Source of the DNA: Schistocerca nitens
Lineage: Eukaryota > Arthropoda > Insecta > Orthoptera > Acrididae
NCBI RefSeq assembly: GCF_023898315.1
Contig: NC_064614.1
Coordinates: forward strand, 498,806,109 to 498,870,108
Reading direction: 5' to 3'
DNA length: 64,000 nt
Part shown: positions 55,209 to 64,000 of the stretch, piece by piece
How the letters are laid out: each line of letters starts with the position of its first letter
How positions within the stretch are numbered: position 1 is the first letter of the stretch
Notes under the pieces: model-generated
Seen by the model: only the letters and a program-made list of their open reading frames with translations
What the model was told of the DNA's origin: nothing
Database searches by the model: none
Position numbers and translations under genes: made by a program

Positions 55209-56544
55209 TTAGTGGTGCCTTGGCCAGCTCATCAAAATCAGTATCCACTGCGAGTGTTTTGATCTCGGGGAGATAGGCTGCGACTACGTTGTACGGACTA
55301 TGGAGATGTTGGAAATCAGCCGAAAACTGTGCAATATAATCTAGATGTTGCAAACGTTGCGGGGAGCAGTCTTTCGACTTGTTGCGGATGGAATGTATCA
55401 ACGGTCGCTGATCGGTATAGATGATAAGTGCTCTGCCCTCATCAACGTCTTTCAAATGGCGGACAGCTTCATCCGTTGCGAACAAATCCGAATCACATGC
55501 CGACTATTTGCGCTAAGAATTAAACTGCTTCTTGGAGCAAAAGCGTAGCGGTTAGTGTATACCTGCAATTGTCTGCACCGAACAGAGAGCCGAATCGCTC
55601 GTGTTGGAAGTGACTGACAAAGGGGCGGCGGGAAGTGTGTGTGCGCCATTATCGTAGCCTAAGATAGACTACCTTTAATTTGGTCAAATGCTTGTTGCAT
55701 CTGTCGGGTCCATACAAAGTCTCGTTTCCCGGATGTGTGTTTGCCCGCCAAAACATTCGTTAATGGGATCTGTACAGATGCGTAATATCTGCTGAAGATA
55801 AAAGTTTTGGGGCCACAGCAGCTGGCGGATGAGTTCCATGCATTACATAGTAGATCACATGTCGTCACTACTGAACGGAATAACTTCAGGTCTCTGCAGC
55901 TGATATTTGTCGTCACTAATGACAACTTCAAAATGTTGCAGTGGTTTACAATCGATTCTGAGATGCTCTTCATATTCGTGTGGGAAAGTGGAAAAAATTA
56001 AGGTATTGTCGAGATATCAGGGGCACATGAAGAGGTTCATATAATGCAAATGGAACGATAATCGCTGTCTTGGGTGTGTCCTCTTCTGCAAACAAGCCTT
56101 TCTACAGTCTAAAACACTGAACACACAGGCAAATGCAAAGGCATGAGTGATGTCCTGAGTGTTCAAGATCAGATATCTGTCAGGAATCATACAGTCATTG
56201 AGAGCCGGTTTATGGCCACACAATTTATACTTGCTGTCCTTTTTTGGTACGAGATGGATGGCTGAAGCCCAGGGACTAGTGGACAGTCTGAAGATTCCGG
56301 CTGTTAATAATTCGTCTATAGCTGACTTGGCTGCACGAAGTCTATCCAGGGTTAGGCATCGCACTTCGTGGCGAACAGGAGCGCCGGGCACGATGTTAAC
56401 TTTATTTACAGTTCTGTGTCTGACAGCACTCGGTCGTAATGTCACACATCAATCCCGAGGGGTGCCGGAGGTGCACAGGCAAAGTGAGAGAATTGCCCCG
56501 CATTGACGCGTTTCGATGGTACAGGTGTTCCAAGTTGCTCTTAT

Positions 56545-56545
<1 letters not shown>

Positions 56546-56590
<45 letters not shown>
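56546..56590. repeat. (GT)n microsatellite
   Basis: About 22 tandem GT units. Confidence 0.95.
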
Positions 56591-56592
<2 letters not shown>

Positions 56593-56825
56593 TGCTTCTG
56601 GCGCCTCAGTACTCGCTGTCTGGTTTATGATGGCGATGTTGGAATGATGTGACTGCACCGTGTCAGGTATTGCAGGTAAGAATGCACTTCGTTAAGCTCG
56701 TCTGTAGTCGAACGAAGTTTGGAGCGCAGGTCGCAGTTCTCTTCATGTAAACTGATAATCTCTTGTTTGATGTTATCACGACTCTGGGTGTCGTAATTCC
56801 TACCTCAACGCCTGGTTGCTTTGGA

Positions 56826-56923
56826 GGTCAAAGAACTTAGCCTCTTTGACCATAACTTACATGTTTCTGTATGAGCAACATCTTTGCACCTCCTACGTCT
56901 AAGTTCTTTGACCAGCGCCTACA
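56826..56923. repeat. Short inverted repeat, possible MITE remnant
   Basis: GGTCAAAGAACTTAG at 56826-56840 is repeated as its reverse complement at 56909-56923. The flanking ACATGTTT motif appears on both sides. Too short to classify. Confidence 0.6.
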
Positions 56924-56944
56924 TGTTTGTATGTAAACACAGGG

Positions 56945-57140
56945 AAGGCAAATGGCTCTGAGCACTATGGGACTCAACTGCTGAGGTCATTAGTCCCCTA
57001 GAACTTAGAACTAGTTAAACCTAACTAACCTAAGGACATCACAAACATCCATGCCCGAGGCAGGATTCGAACCTGCGACCGCAGCGGTCTGGCGGTTCCA
57101 GACTGCAGCGCCTTTAACCGCACGGCCACTTCGGCCGGCC
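56945..57140 (-). mobile_element. Type 1 SINE
   Basis: Antisense, full length. Perfect 14 bp TSD, ATGTAAACACAGGG, at 56931-56944 and 57141-57154. Confidence 0.93.
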
Positions 57141-57154
57141 ATGTAAACACAGGG

Positions 57155-57958
57155 TATCTCACGAGTGCACAGTAGTGAAATATGCAGCTAAATTAAAAAA
57201 AAAAAAAAAACTGAAACATGGACGTGAAAATGATAACAAATGTGCATCCAAGTAGAGAAACTGTCACTACAGTACAATTATAATAAGGGTGCTTCATCTT
57301 TATGTAAGTACAAATATAAACATGTACATGAATGTATAAACACCTAATGATGGACACCAGTCAGAAACTGGTCGAGTGACGAATAAATAATCTTCAGTTG
57401 TGACTGGTAGTGGATATTTTTCTACAGACTGTACTTTTCTATTCTGCTCCTTTCTGTATCTACTTTCCCATGACTGCACAGATGTGAAGATAAAATGAGA
57501 ACATTAACATAAGAAAGATTTAATAACATAGAATCTATGCCCAAGACGCTGGAAGCGTTCGATTCCGATACTAGTCGATTCATAGAGAATTGGCGATTCT
57601 TGGAATGTGGAATAGGAATCGGCACATGACACATACCTAATTAAAAAATCATGATGGATAAACTTTTTTACTCTAATTCCACTTATTCTAAATAAATATT
57701 AGTGCTATTGCTATTACTGCAAATAGTAGATGAAATTTTGAGCGAGTGGCTGGTGATTTCAAGTAATTCATGCAATTCAGTTGGTTGTTTAGTTACTTGA
57801 AATTTGCAACAGTGGTCTGACTGTCTGACAGCCATTCATATATGTGGTTGAGTGAGAAGCAACTTAACCTCGTCTTTGTGCTATTTAAAGTGCTATAGAT
57901 ATCATGTGCAGTTTGATGGCTGGAGCAATCTCAAAATGAATCAATTATTAACATAACA
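57155..57958. other. Unassigned AT-rich region
   Basis: Contains an A run of about 16 at 57196-57211. No motif recognised. It may be the 5' part of the hAT-like element that follows. Confidence 0.4.
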
Positions 57959-59150
57959 GTTTCAAAGCCTTAACCAATTTTTGTTGAGTTTGTAATGACT
58001 AAAAGCAACAGTGACAATGCTGAGTACCTTGGTCACTTTATAAGAAATGTTTTGGATAGGCATTTATGAGAAAAGTTTCTGGTGGTGATAGATGACAACG
58101 CTGCAAACATGAAGGCTGCAGTGAATCTGGTAAAGGAGAAAGCCCTTCACATCGTTCCAATCGGGTGTCTAGCTCATCTATTAAACTTTTTGTGCTTAGA
58201 TATTTTCGGCTGTTAAACAATCATAACTTTCGTGTCAAATCGGTAAAGGTTGTCAAAACAGTAAAACACAACCACAGTAGACAAGCAGTGTTCGATGAAA
58301 TATCAACTGAAAAGAATTTCAAAGATAGGATTTAGCTGAAGTATCAAGGAAAGACAAGATGGGCAGCCATCTTTTTTGTCTTGAAAGTTTGCAGTCAAAA
58401 AAATCGTACAAATCTTAGTTGTAAACGAAAAGGCGCAGTCATACCTGCAGCCCGAAAAAAAGAAGACTCGACGATGGTGATGATGTTTTCTGGGTAGAGT
58501 TTGGAAATTGATGGAACACAATTGTTCATTTATTTGCAGCTTTAGAGTTAAATGAGGCTCAAATTCACAAAAAAACCACAAAGCTCAACAAGTTGAAAGA
58601 CGTCCACTGTACTCTGCAGAAGAAAAATCAATCTTATATAAATTCCAAGCCAGAGAGGAAATCAATGGGTCTTCTATCCACCTTGCAGCTAATCTTCTTG
58701 ATCCAGCAGTAGTCTGAAGCCTATTGAGATCGTTGATGCAATAAGCTTTGTTTTTCGCACAGCAAAGAACAATGGACAAAATGTTATTCAAGTTAGAGAG
58801 AACTTGGCTAATTATAGCGACAAACAAGAAATCTTGCCCAAACAAGTTTTGTGGGATGGAGTGGGTCCTCACTCCCAGGAAAAAAAAAATCATGAGTAAA
58901 TCTTTTAATGCGGTAGCGAGGTTTAAGAGGAACTTATGATTTGGCAGATGTTGTCAAAAAAATTCTGGGCACACCAGCTACATCTGCTGCTACAAAGCAT
59001 TCCTTCACCACATCGTTTGGATGGATCCACAGTAAAAAAGAAACAGGTTCACATCAAAGAGAGCTGCAAAATTAACCTACCTCTCCTGTACCTGAAAGTT
59101 GATAAATGGAGCAGGAACACGGCCTTAGCCTGTTGATCACAAGGAAAAAC
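57959..59150 (+). pseudogene. hAT-like transposase relic
   Basis: Across frames on the plus strand: VVIDDNAANMKAAVNLVKEKA, then IVPIGCLAHLLNFL near 58085-58195. This is the 'DNA.NM..A......P.....GC.AH.LNL' block of hAT-type (DUF659) transposases. Then comes a stretch with 'RWAAIFFVLKSL' (58360s). Near 59010-59105 is FGWIHSKKRNRFTSKRAAKL across a frame change, typical of the C-terminal hAT dimerisation domain (FS..G.....R..L....A..L). Many stops. Terminal repeats and an 8 bp target duplication were not found. Confidence 0.72.
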
Positions 59151-60594
59151 CCACACTGAACAGTCCAAGCATAGACAAAATGAAAAGTAACCCCGTAGTC
59201 AATGAGGAATTAGATTAAGGAGAACCTGAGGCAGAGTCAGACTTCATGAGCCTTCTCCAGCTTACGAAGATCAACAAACTGACTGAGAATATTTTTTTCA
59301 CTTTTTTGCAGTCGTATAGTATACGTGAAAATACTACCTACAGGCTGACTATTAATGGTAACCTATACTTTATTTAAAAAATTAATTTTAAATTTTAATG
59401 TTGTTTTCCTTTTTTATTACGCACTACCCCAAGAATTGGCATCATTAAAACGTAAATAGTTACGTTTACAGTTCAATTTATTTCCCCTAATAACTCTCCC
59501 CTAACTCCCAAGCAGCTTTGTCAACGTTACCTCTGAAGAAGTTGTGTTGCAAAACACATTTTCCAATACAAAATATCAGCTTAAAATTTTCTTATTAGCG
59601 CGGTTTATCAATTAATCTTTAAAATACATAAATGCCCAGACAGTTACGACTTTTGGGCATTTGCCCAGGCATTTGTCCTAGGCATTTGTCCGAACTTACA
59701 TATGCCTGGGCATTTTACATCGCTATCTGTATTACTTGGTCATCATTTGAAATTTCACTTTTATTTGTAATATAAAAATTGTTATATTTCTATTTGTAGT
59801 TTATCCTATTAACGTGATACACAAGGCATCTCACATAACTCTGCGAACTCATATATTTTCGACGTGAAACAAAAGTGAAAAATGCAATCGGCCTAAAATG
59901 AACCTGTGTCAGAGACTCACACAATGGGCAGGAGTGCACAAACGTATACAAACATCACTTTCAACACAAAGCTATGTTTCTTTAAATGGCAAATGAATAT
60001 TTTTGTACAGAAACACAAATTAGAGGTACAGTAAGTGATGACAGACTTGATTTCACTCTACTGAACCTCTTATCTTGACATTGGTCCATTTACAACAGGC
60101 TTCAGAGCAGGGCAAACAACCCTTGTTAGGCGCTTTACGGCAGAAACTGCGGCACCATTGCCATCTTTTAAAGTCTAAATGTTTCACAATATAAGAGTTT
60201 TGGAATAGTGAAAGAAAGTCTTCCATCGCTAATTATACGTCTAATTTGTATTTAGGTAGAAAAAACGTACATGTGCCATTTAAATAAAGGTAAATTTGTG
60301 TTAAAAGTGATATTTCTTTACTTTTATGCAATATGGAATTATGGCCATTGTGTGAGCCCCTGAGATAGGCGCATCGCTGGACAACTGCATTTTTCTCATT
60401 TCGAAAATATATAAGGTCGCAGAGTTAAGTGGGACGCTATGTATATAACTGGATCAAATGCTTTCATGTCAATGTGTCAAAAATGTTCTAAATGTAAATC
60501 TATCATGGAGATTTTTTTGTTAGATACCTCTTTCTCAACACTCGTTTGGTCCCAGGAAGTCGCTACGTACAGTCACCTTTGTAATGGAAATAAA
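59151..60594. other. Unassigned AT-rich region
   Basis: No gene recognised in about 1.4 kb. A short tandem repeat (59656-59692) is listed separately. Confidence 0.4.
59656..59692. repeat. Short tandem repeat, ~12-13 bp unit x3
   Basis: GGGCATTTGCCCA / GGCATTTGTCCTA / GGCATTTGTCCG follow directly on one another. The inverted form TGCCTGGGCATT lies close by at 59704-59715, so the block could fold back. Confidence 0.8.
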
Positions 60595-60885
60595 TACATT
60601 GAAGCGCTAAAGAAACTGGTATAGGCATGCGTGTTCATATACAGAGATATGAAAACTGACCGAATACGGCGGGCGCTGCGGTTGGCAACGCCTATGTAAG
60701 ACAAGAAGTGTCTGGTGCAGTTGTTAGATCGGTTTCTGCTGCTACAATGACAAATTATCAAGATTTAAGTGAGTTTGAACGTGGTGTTATAGTCGGCGCA
60801 CGAGCGATGGGACACAGCATTTCCGAGATAGCGATGAAGTGAGGATTTTCCCGAATGACTATTTCACAAGTGTACCGTGACTATC

Positions 60886-61183
60886 GGCCGGCTGGGGTGG
60901 CCGAACGGTTCTAGACGCTACAGTCGGGAACCGCGCGACCGCTCCGGTTGCAGGTTCGAATCCTGCCTCGGGCATGGTGTGTGTGATGGCGGCCGGGGTG
61001 GCCGAGCGGTTCTAGGCGCTACAGTCTGGAACAGCGCGACCGCTCCGATCGCAGGTTGGAATCCTGCCTCGGGCATGGAAGTGTGTGATGTCCTTAGGTT
61101 AGTTAGGTTTAAGTAGTTCTAAGTTCTAGGGGACTGATGATCTCAGAAGTCCCATAGTGCTCAGAGCCATTTGAACCAGCTGA
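60886..61183 (+). mobile_element. Type 1 SINE with a duplicated tRNA head
   Basis: Two complete tRNA-like heads in tandem, each with A box (GGTGGCCGA[A/G]CGGTTCTAG) and B box (GGTTCGAATCC, then GGTTGGAATCC), separated by a partial tail (ATGGTGTGTGTGATGGC). One full tail follows. A single perfect 12 bp TSD, ACCGTGACTATC, at 60874-60885 and 61184-61195 surrounds the whole unit, so it inserted as one piece. Confidence 0.93.
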
Positions 61184-61543
61184 ACCGTGACTATCAGGTA
61201 CCCGGTAAAACATCAAATCTTCGACATTGCTGCGGCCGGAGAAAGACGCTGGAAGAACAGGACCAACGGCGACTGAAGAGAATCGTTCAACTCGACAAGT
61301 GCAACTCTTCCGCAAATTACTGCAGATTTCAATGCTGGGGCATCAACAAGTGTCAGTGTGCACACCATTCAACGAATCACCATCGATATGGGCTTTCGGA
61401 GCCAAAGGCCCATTCGTGTACCCTCAATGAATGTACGAAACAAAGATTTATGCCTCACCTGGGCCCGTCGACACCGATATTGGACTGTTGATGACTGGAA
61501 ACATGTTGCCTGGCCGGACGAGTCACGTTTCAAATTTTATCAA

Positions 61544-61739
61544 ATGGTTCAAATGGCTCTGAGTACTATGGGACTTAACTTCTAAGGTCATCAGTACCCT
61601 AGAACTTAGAACTACTTAAACCTAACTAACCTAAGGACATTACACACATCCATGCCCGAGGCAGGATTCGAACCTGCGACCGTAGCGGTCTCACGGTTCC
61701 AGACTGTAGCGTCTTTAACCGCTTGGCCACCCCGGCCGG
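61544..61739 (-). mobile_element. Type 1 SINE
   Basis: Antisense, full length. TSD CAAATTTTATCAA (61531-61543) and CAAAATTGTATCAA (61740-61753) with small differences. Confidence 0.9.
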
Positions 61740-62339
61740 CAAAATTGTATCAAGCGATGGACATCTACGGGTATGGAGACAACCTCATGAATCCATGGAT
61801 CCTGCATGTCAGCAGGGGGCTCTTCAAGCTGGTGGAGGCTCTGTAATGGTGTTGGACGTGTGCAGCTGGAGTGATATGGAACCCATGACACGTCTAGATT
61901 CGGCTCTGACAGGTGACACGTACGTGAGCATCCTGTCTGATCACCTGCATCCATTCATGTCTACTGTGCATTCCGACGGACTTGGGCAATTCGAGCAGGA
62001 TAATTCGACACCCCACACGTCTAAAATTACTACAGAGTGGTTAAAAGAAAACTCTTGTGAGTTTAAACACTTTTTCTGGCCACCAAACATCCCAGACATG
62101 AACATTATTGAAGATACCTGGGACGCCTTGCAACGCGCTGTTCAGGAGAGATCTCCACCCCGTCGCACTCTTACGAATTTATGGACAGCCCTACAGCATT
62201 CATGGTACCAGTTTCCTTCAGCAATACTTCAGACATTAATCGAGTCCATGCCACGTCGTGTTCGACACTTCTGCGTGCCCTCGGGGACCCTACACAATAT
62301 TAGGCAGGTGCACCAGTTTCTTTGGCTCTTCAGTGTGTA

Positions 62340-63394
62340 ACCCTGTAGTGTCAGTGCAGTTTAGCAGAGCGCGCTCATTGTCGTACACGGGACAATACGC
62401 TTGGGCACACTGTTCGAACTGACAACGTGCCTCCAAGGATCACTTTAAACTCATGACAGTTCGCGCATCGTCACTTTACGGCAAAAAGTATTTGTCAGGA
62501 CGCCTACTTGGCGTCCACTCAGCGACCTTTTCGAACATTAAATAGCTGTCGTGAGACACAAAACATTAAAACTCTTCCTCGTAGTGAACACCTGTAGTGA
62601 ACGACACAAACTGATAACTGCTACCTGCAAATTATGGGACTTATGAACCCGAAGAGAATGTAAAAGAAAGGTGTACTACCTTCTTTGGATGCAACTGTGA
62701 CGGCTGTTTTATCAGATATTCACCACAGAGATTTTAGTGGTGGTTAAGTCTGAAACCATCAATGCATTCATGTAACCTATCCAGAAAGTTTTTTTTAGTT
62801 TTTCCAGTGCAGAAGGCAGAGCTAATTTTTCTGTGTACTGTACAAATTCTATTAATTTCTCTGACGGCGGTGGTTTTATTTATTTCATGAAGGAGGCGAT
62901 CACCCAGTCTCTCTCTCTCTTTCAGTCTGAGGTCTGAGATGGAAGACGGACAATTATTCCTGGTTCCATCCAAGGAAACGTAAAACAGTGGTTCTAAAGG
63001 GATGTGGCCAAATTAAGACAGGCTGAAATCAGGCAAGCGTCCATATCCAGAAACATCGATACATCGACTTTTCGATAAATCATGAGGGATATCGAATATG
63101 ACGATGTATGTAATGTAAAAATCGACATTTTCGTTCCATCGGACTTTCGAAAAATCGGAAAGACAGGTTACTATTTGAAAAGAAAGTTTATAGGTTCGAT
63201 TAGTATTTAAATTAGTTCTCTAAGAGGTCTTTTGTTATTGATTTACACCAGAGGTTTTTTCTGTAAATTAGTTTTAAATAATTTTAGAGGTTGTTAAATG
63301 CACTAAACATAAATTATACTGATATCAGATAAATTTATTCCTGAATTTCAGCTTAACTGTGATAGGCATGGATGTACTACTTAAAGTGAAATAT
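62340..63394. other. Unassigned region
   Basis: An antisense frame (62734-62973; LKERERLGDRLLHEINKTT segment) is open for 79 codons but its identity is unclear. Near 63050-63160, CGATA-rich imperfect repeats (CATCGATACATCGAC, ATCGAATATGACGATG) are present. Nothing else recognised. Confidence 0.35.
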
Positions 63395-63500
63395 GGTAAT
63401 TTGTGCCGGACTAGGACCCGAACGTGGATTACCAGCTTATCGCGAATGGTCACCTTACCACTTAGGCTAGCCGAGCACACACCCCCACCAACCCAAATTT
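63395..63500 (-). mobile_element. tRNA-derived SINE remnant
   Basis: On the minus strand: GGCTAGCCTAAGTGGTAAGG (A-box-like), then GATAAGCTGGTAATCC, then GTTCGGGTCCTAGTCCGGCAC (B box). There is no CCA end or full cloverleaf. A second similar remnant is at 63695-63790. Confidence 0.6.
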
Positions 63501-63694
63501 CTGTATGTCACACACCTTTTATTTCTTCTGACAGATTATTAATTCATTCAGCCACATTCCCGTTCAGGATTTAGAATCAAACCATCGAGAAGTGAAAGAC
63601 TATAGTTGCCACCTTCGTCAGAGGCCCGTCTTCGCCTTACATCTATTTACATCTAGATGACGAAATACAATATCAAATATAGAAATTCAAAGCG

Positions 63695-63790
63695 ATCGAT
63701 CCCGGTAGGCCGAAAATCCGGATAAGAGTCCCGGTCCGGTAGAAATTTTCATGTGTCGCTTTACGTAGTACGTCTACACCTGTTACAGTT
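63695..63790 (+). mobile_element. tRNA-derived SINE remnant
   Basis: CGAAAATCCGGATAAGAGTCCCGGTCCGG, then AGAAATTTTCATGTGTCGC, preserves a B-box-like region (AGAGTCCC) and a short tail. The A-box half is missing. Confidence 0.5.
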
Positions 63791-64000
63791 AAGATGATCT
63801 TGGAAATTATTTCCAATATTTGAAACTGTAGTTGGTCATCAAAATGTAAATAGATATCACAGAGAAAACCGCATAATATTCCTAAGTAAGGGGGTAGGTT
63901 GATACAAGACATCCAAAGACGTCAAGAAATAGCAACTATGGCTGTGGAAAGACGCGTGGTGACAAAATGTGTAGGATGCCAAAGCCTGAATACAGTAAAC

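Larger units (their letters stand above)
51990..56500 (-). pseudogene. Ty3-type pol relic (RT, RNase H, integrase), antisense and interrupted
   Basis: In minus-strand order. 56445-56017: an RT N-terminal part, with AAKSAIDELLTAGIFRLSTS, WASAIHLVPKKDSKYKLCG and IPDRYLILNTQDITHAF. About 55960-55660: the RT thumb (VWTRQMQQAFDQIKGSLS). 55485-55209: RNase H (VYTD-like IIYTDQRPLIHSI, CSPQRLQHLDYIAQFSADF, NVVAAYLPEI). After the solo LTR and SINE (55208-53152): the integrase zinc-binding region near 53100-53000. About 52940-52600: the core, 'FHLDLVGPLP' with the first Asp, then 'SAIDRV' and a second-acid region. About 52500-52090: the C-terminal part. Stops and shifts throughout. The YLDD active-site block of the RT is not readable. 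Confidence 0.75.
60597..62337 (+). mobile_element. Tc1-like element (family D) with two SINE insertions
   Basis: Inverted ends: CATTGAAGCGCTAAAGAAACT on the left and, inverted, GTTTCTTTGGCTCTTCAGTG on the right. TA lies outside (60595-60596 and 62338-62339). Removing the SINEs (60886-61183 plus its TSD, and 61544-61739 plus its TSD) leaves about 1.2 kb. The transposase is readable throughout, listed next. Confidence 0.88.
60748..62340 (+). pseudogene. Tc1-like transposase (family D), interrupted twice
   Basis: Start MTNYQDLSEFERGVIVGARA at 60748 (first HTH, GHSISEIAMK). An in-frame stop follows at about 60840. SINE 1 lies within the next HTH linker. The gene resumes QVPGKTSNLRHCCGRRKTLE, KRIVQLDKCN and NVRNKDLCLTWARRHRYWT, and reaches WPDESRFKF near 61515-61540 (first Asp). 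SINE 2 sits directly after this motif. It resumes SDGHLRVWRQPHESMDP with a long intact frame to the end: second Asp in FEQDNSTPHTSK (near 61990-62025), third acid, Glu, in NIPDMNIIEDTWDAL (near 62090-62130). The last residues run through the terminal repeat (62280-62340). Confidence 0.88.

Noticed and set aside
62734..62973. Antisense 79-codon frame resembling part of a LINE or GIY-YIG protein
   Set aside because: Only a weak basic-helix resemblance (LKERERLGDRLL). No catalytic motif and no flanking element structure.

Overview
The window looks like intergenic, repeat-saturated DNA from a large-genome insect, most likely a grasshopper or locust of the Schistocerca type. I infer this from the sequence: at least fourteen copies of one tRNA-derived SINE ending in 'agccatttgaacc', many Tc1/mariner relatives, Ty3-type and non-LTR retroelements, AT-rich spacers and long TG/CA runs. 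There is no operon structure and no gene dense enough for a prokaryote. I recognise no host protein-coding gene. The best non-transposon signals are two CpG-rich islands (about 26.59-27.03 kb and 47.87-48.03 kb) that could be promoters or first exons.

Layout. 0-6 kb: fragments of a non-LTR retrotransposon, a mariner-like element broken by a SINE, and a Tc1-like transposase (about 2.97-5.93 kb) split by a 2 kb unclassified insertion that holds two more SINEs. 6-13 kb: a palindromic tRNA-bearing repeat, a reverse-transcriptase relic, a Tc1 relic, a 1.85 kb mariner-type element with about 130 bp inverted termini, and a further inverted-terminal-repeat element sharing its boundary. 13.4-24.8 kb: a nested set. 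A Tc1-like element contains a long foldback element, which contains a 7.9 kb LTR retrotransposon with a gag region but almost no pol. The same Tc1 element is cut again by an unclassified 1.7 kb insertion. 25-29.4 kb: a nearly complete Tc1-like copy, a CpG island, and a mariner-like element split by a retro-like repeat that carries an internally deleted Tc1 copy.

29.4-39 kb: SINEs, a mariner deletion derivative, a 2.8 kb R1-like LINE with a probable 5' inversion, a 5S-rRNA-derived SINE inside one copy of a tandem duplication, and weak transposase and reverse-transcriptase relics. 39.3-42.7 kb: a second nest, a Tc1-like element containing an antisense LINE that itself contains a Tc1-like copy and a SINE. 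43-51 kb: SINEs, two mariner-type elements, a LINE-like 3' tail with internal duplication, and the second CpG-rich stretch. 52-56.5 kb: a decayed minus-strand Ty3-type pol interrupted by a solo LTR of about 1.85 kb and a SINE. 57-64 kb: a hAT-like relic, a Tc1-like element with two SINEs (one with a duplicated tRNA head), and two further tRNA-like SINE remnants.

Nearly every transposase or polymerase reading frame has stops, frameshifts or insertions, so this is mainly a record of successive insertions. The order of events can be read from target-site duplications (TSDs). Family names rest on protein motifs and termini read by eye. No database search was possible.
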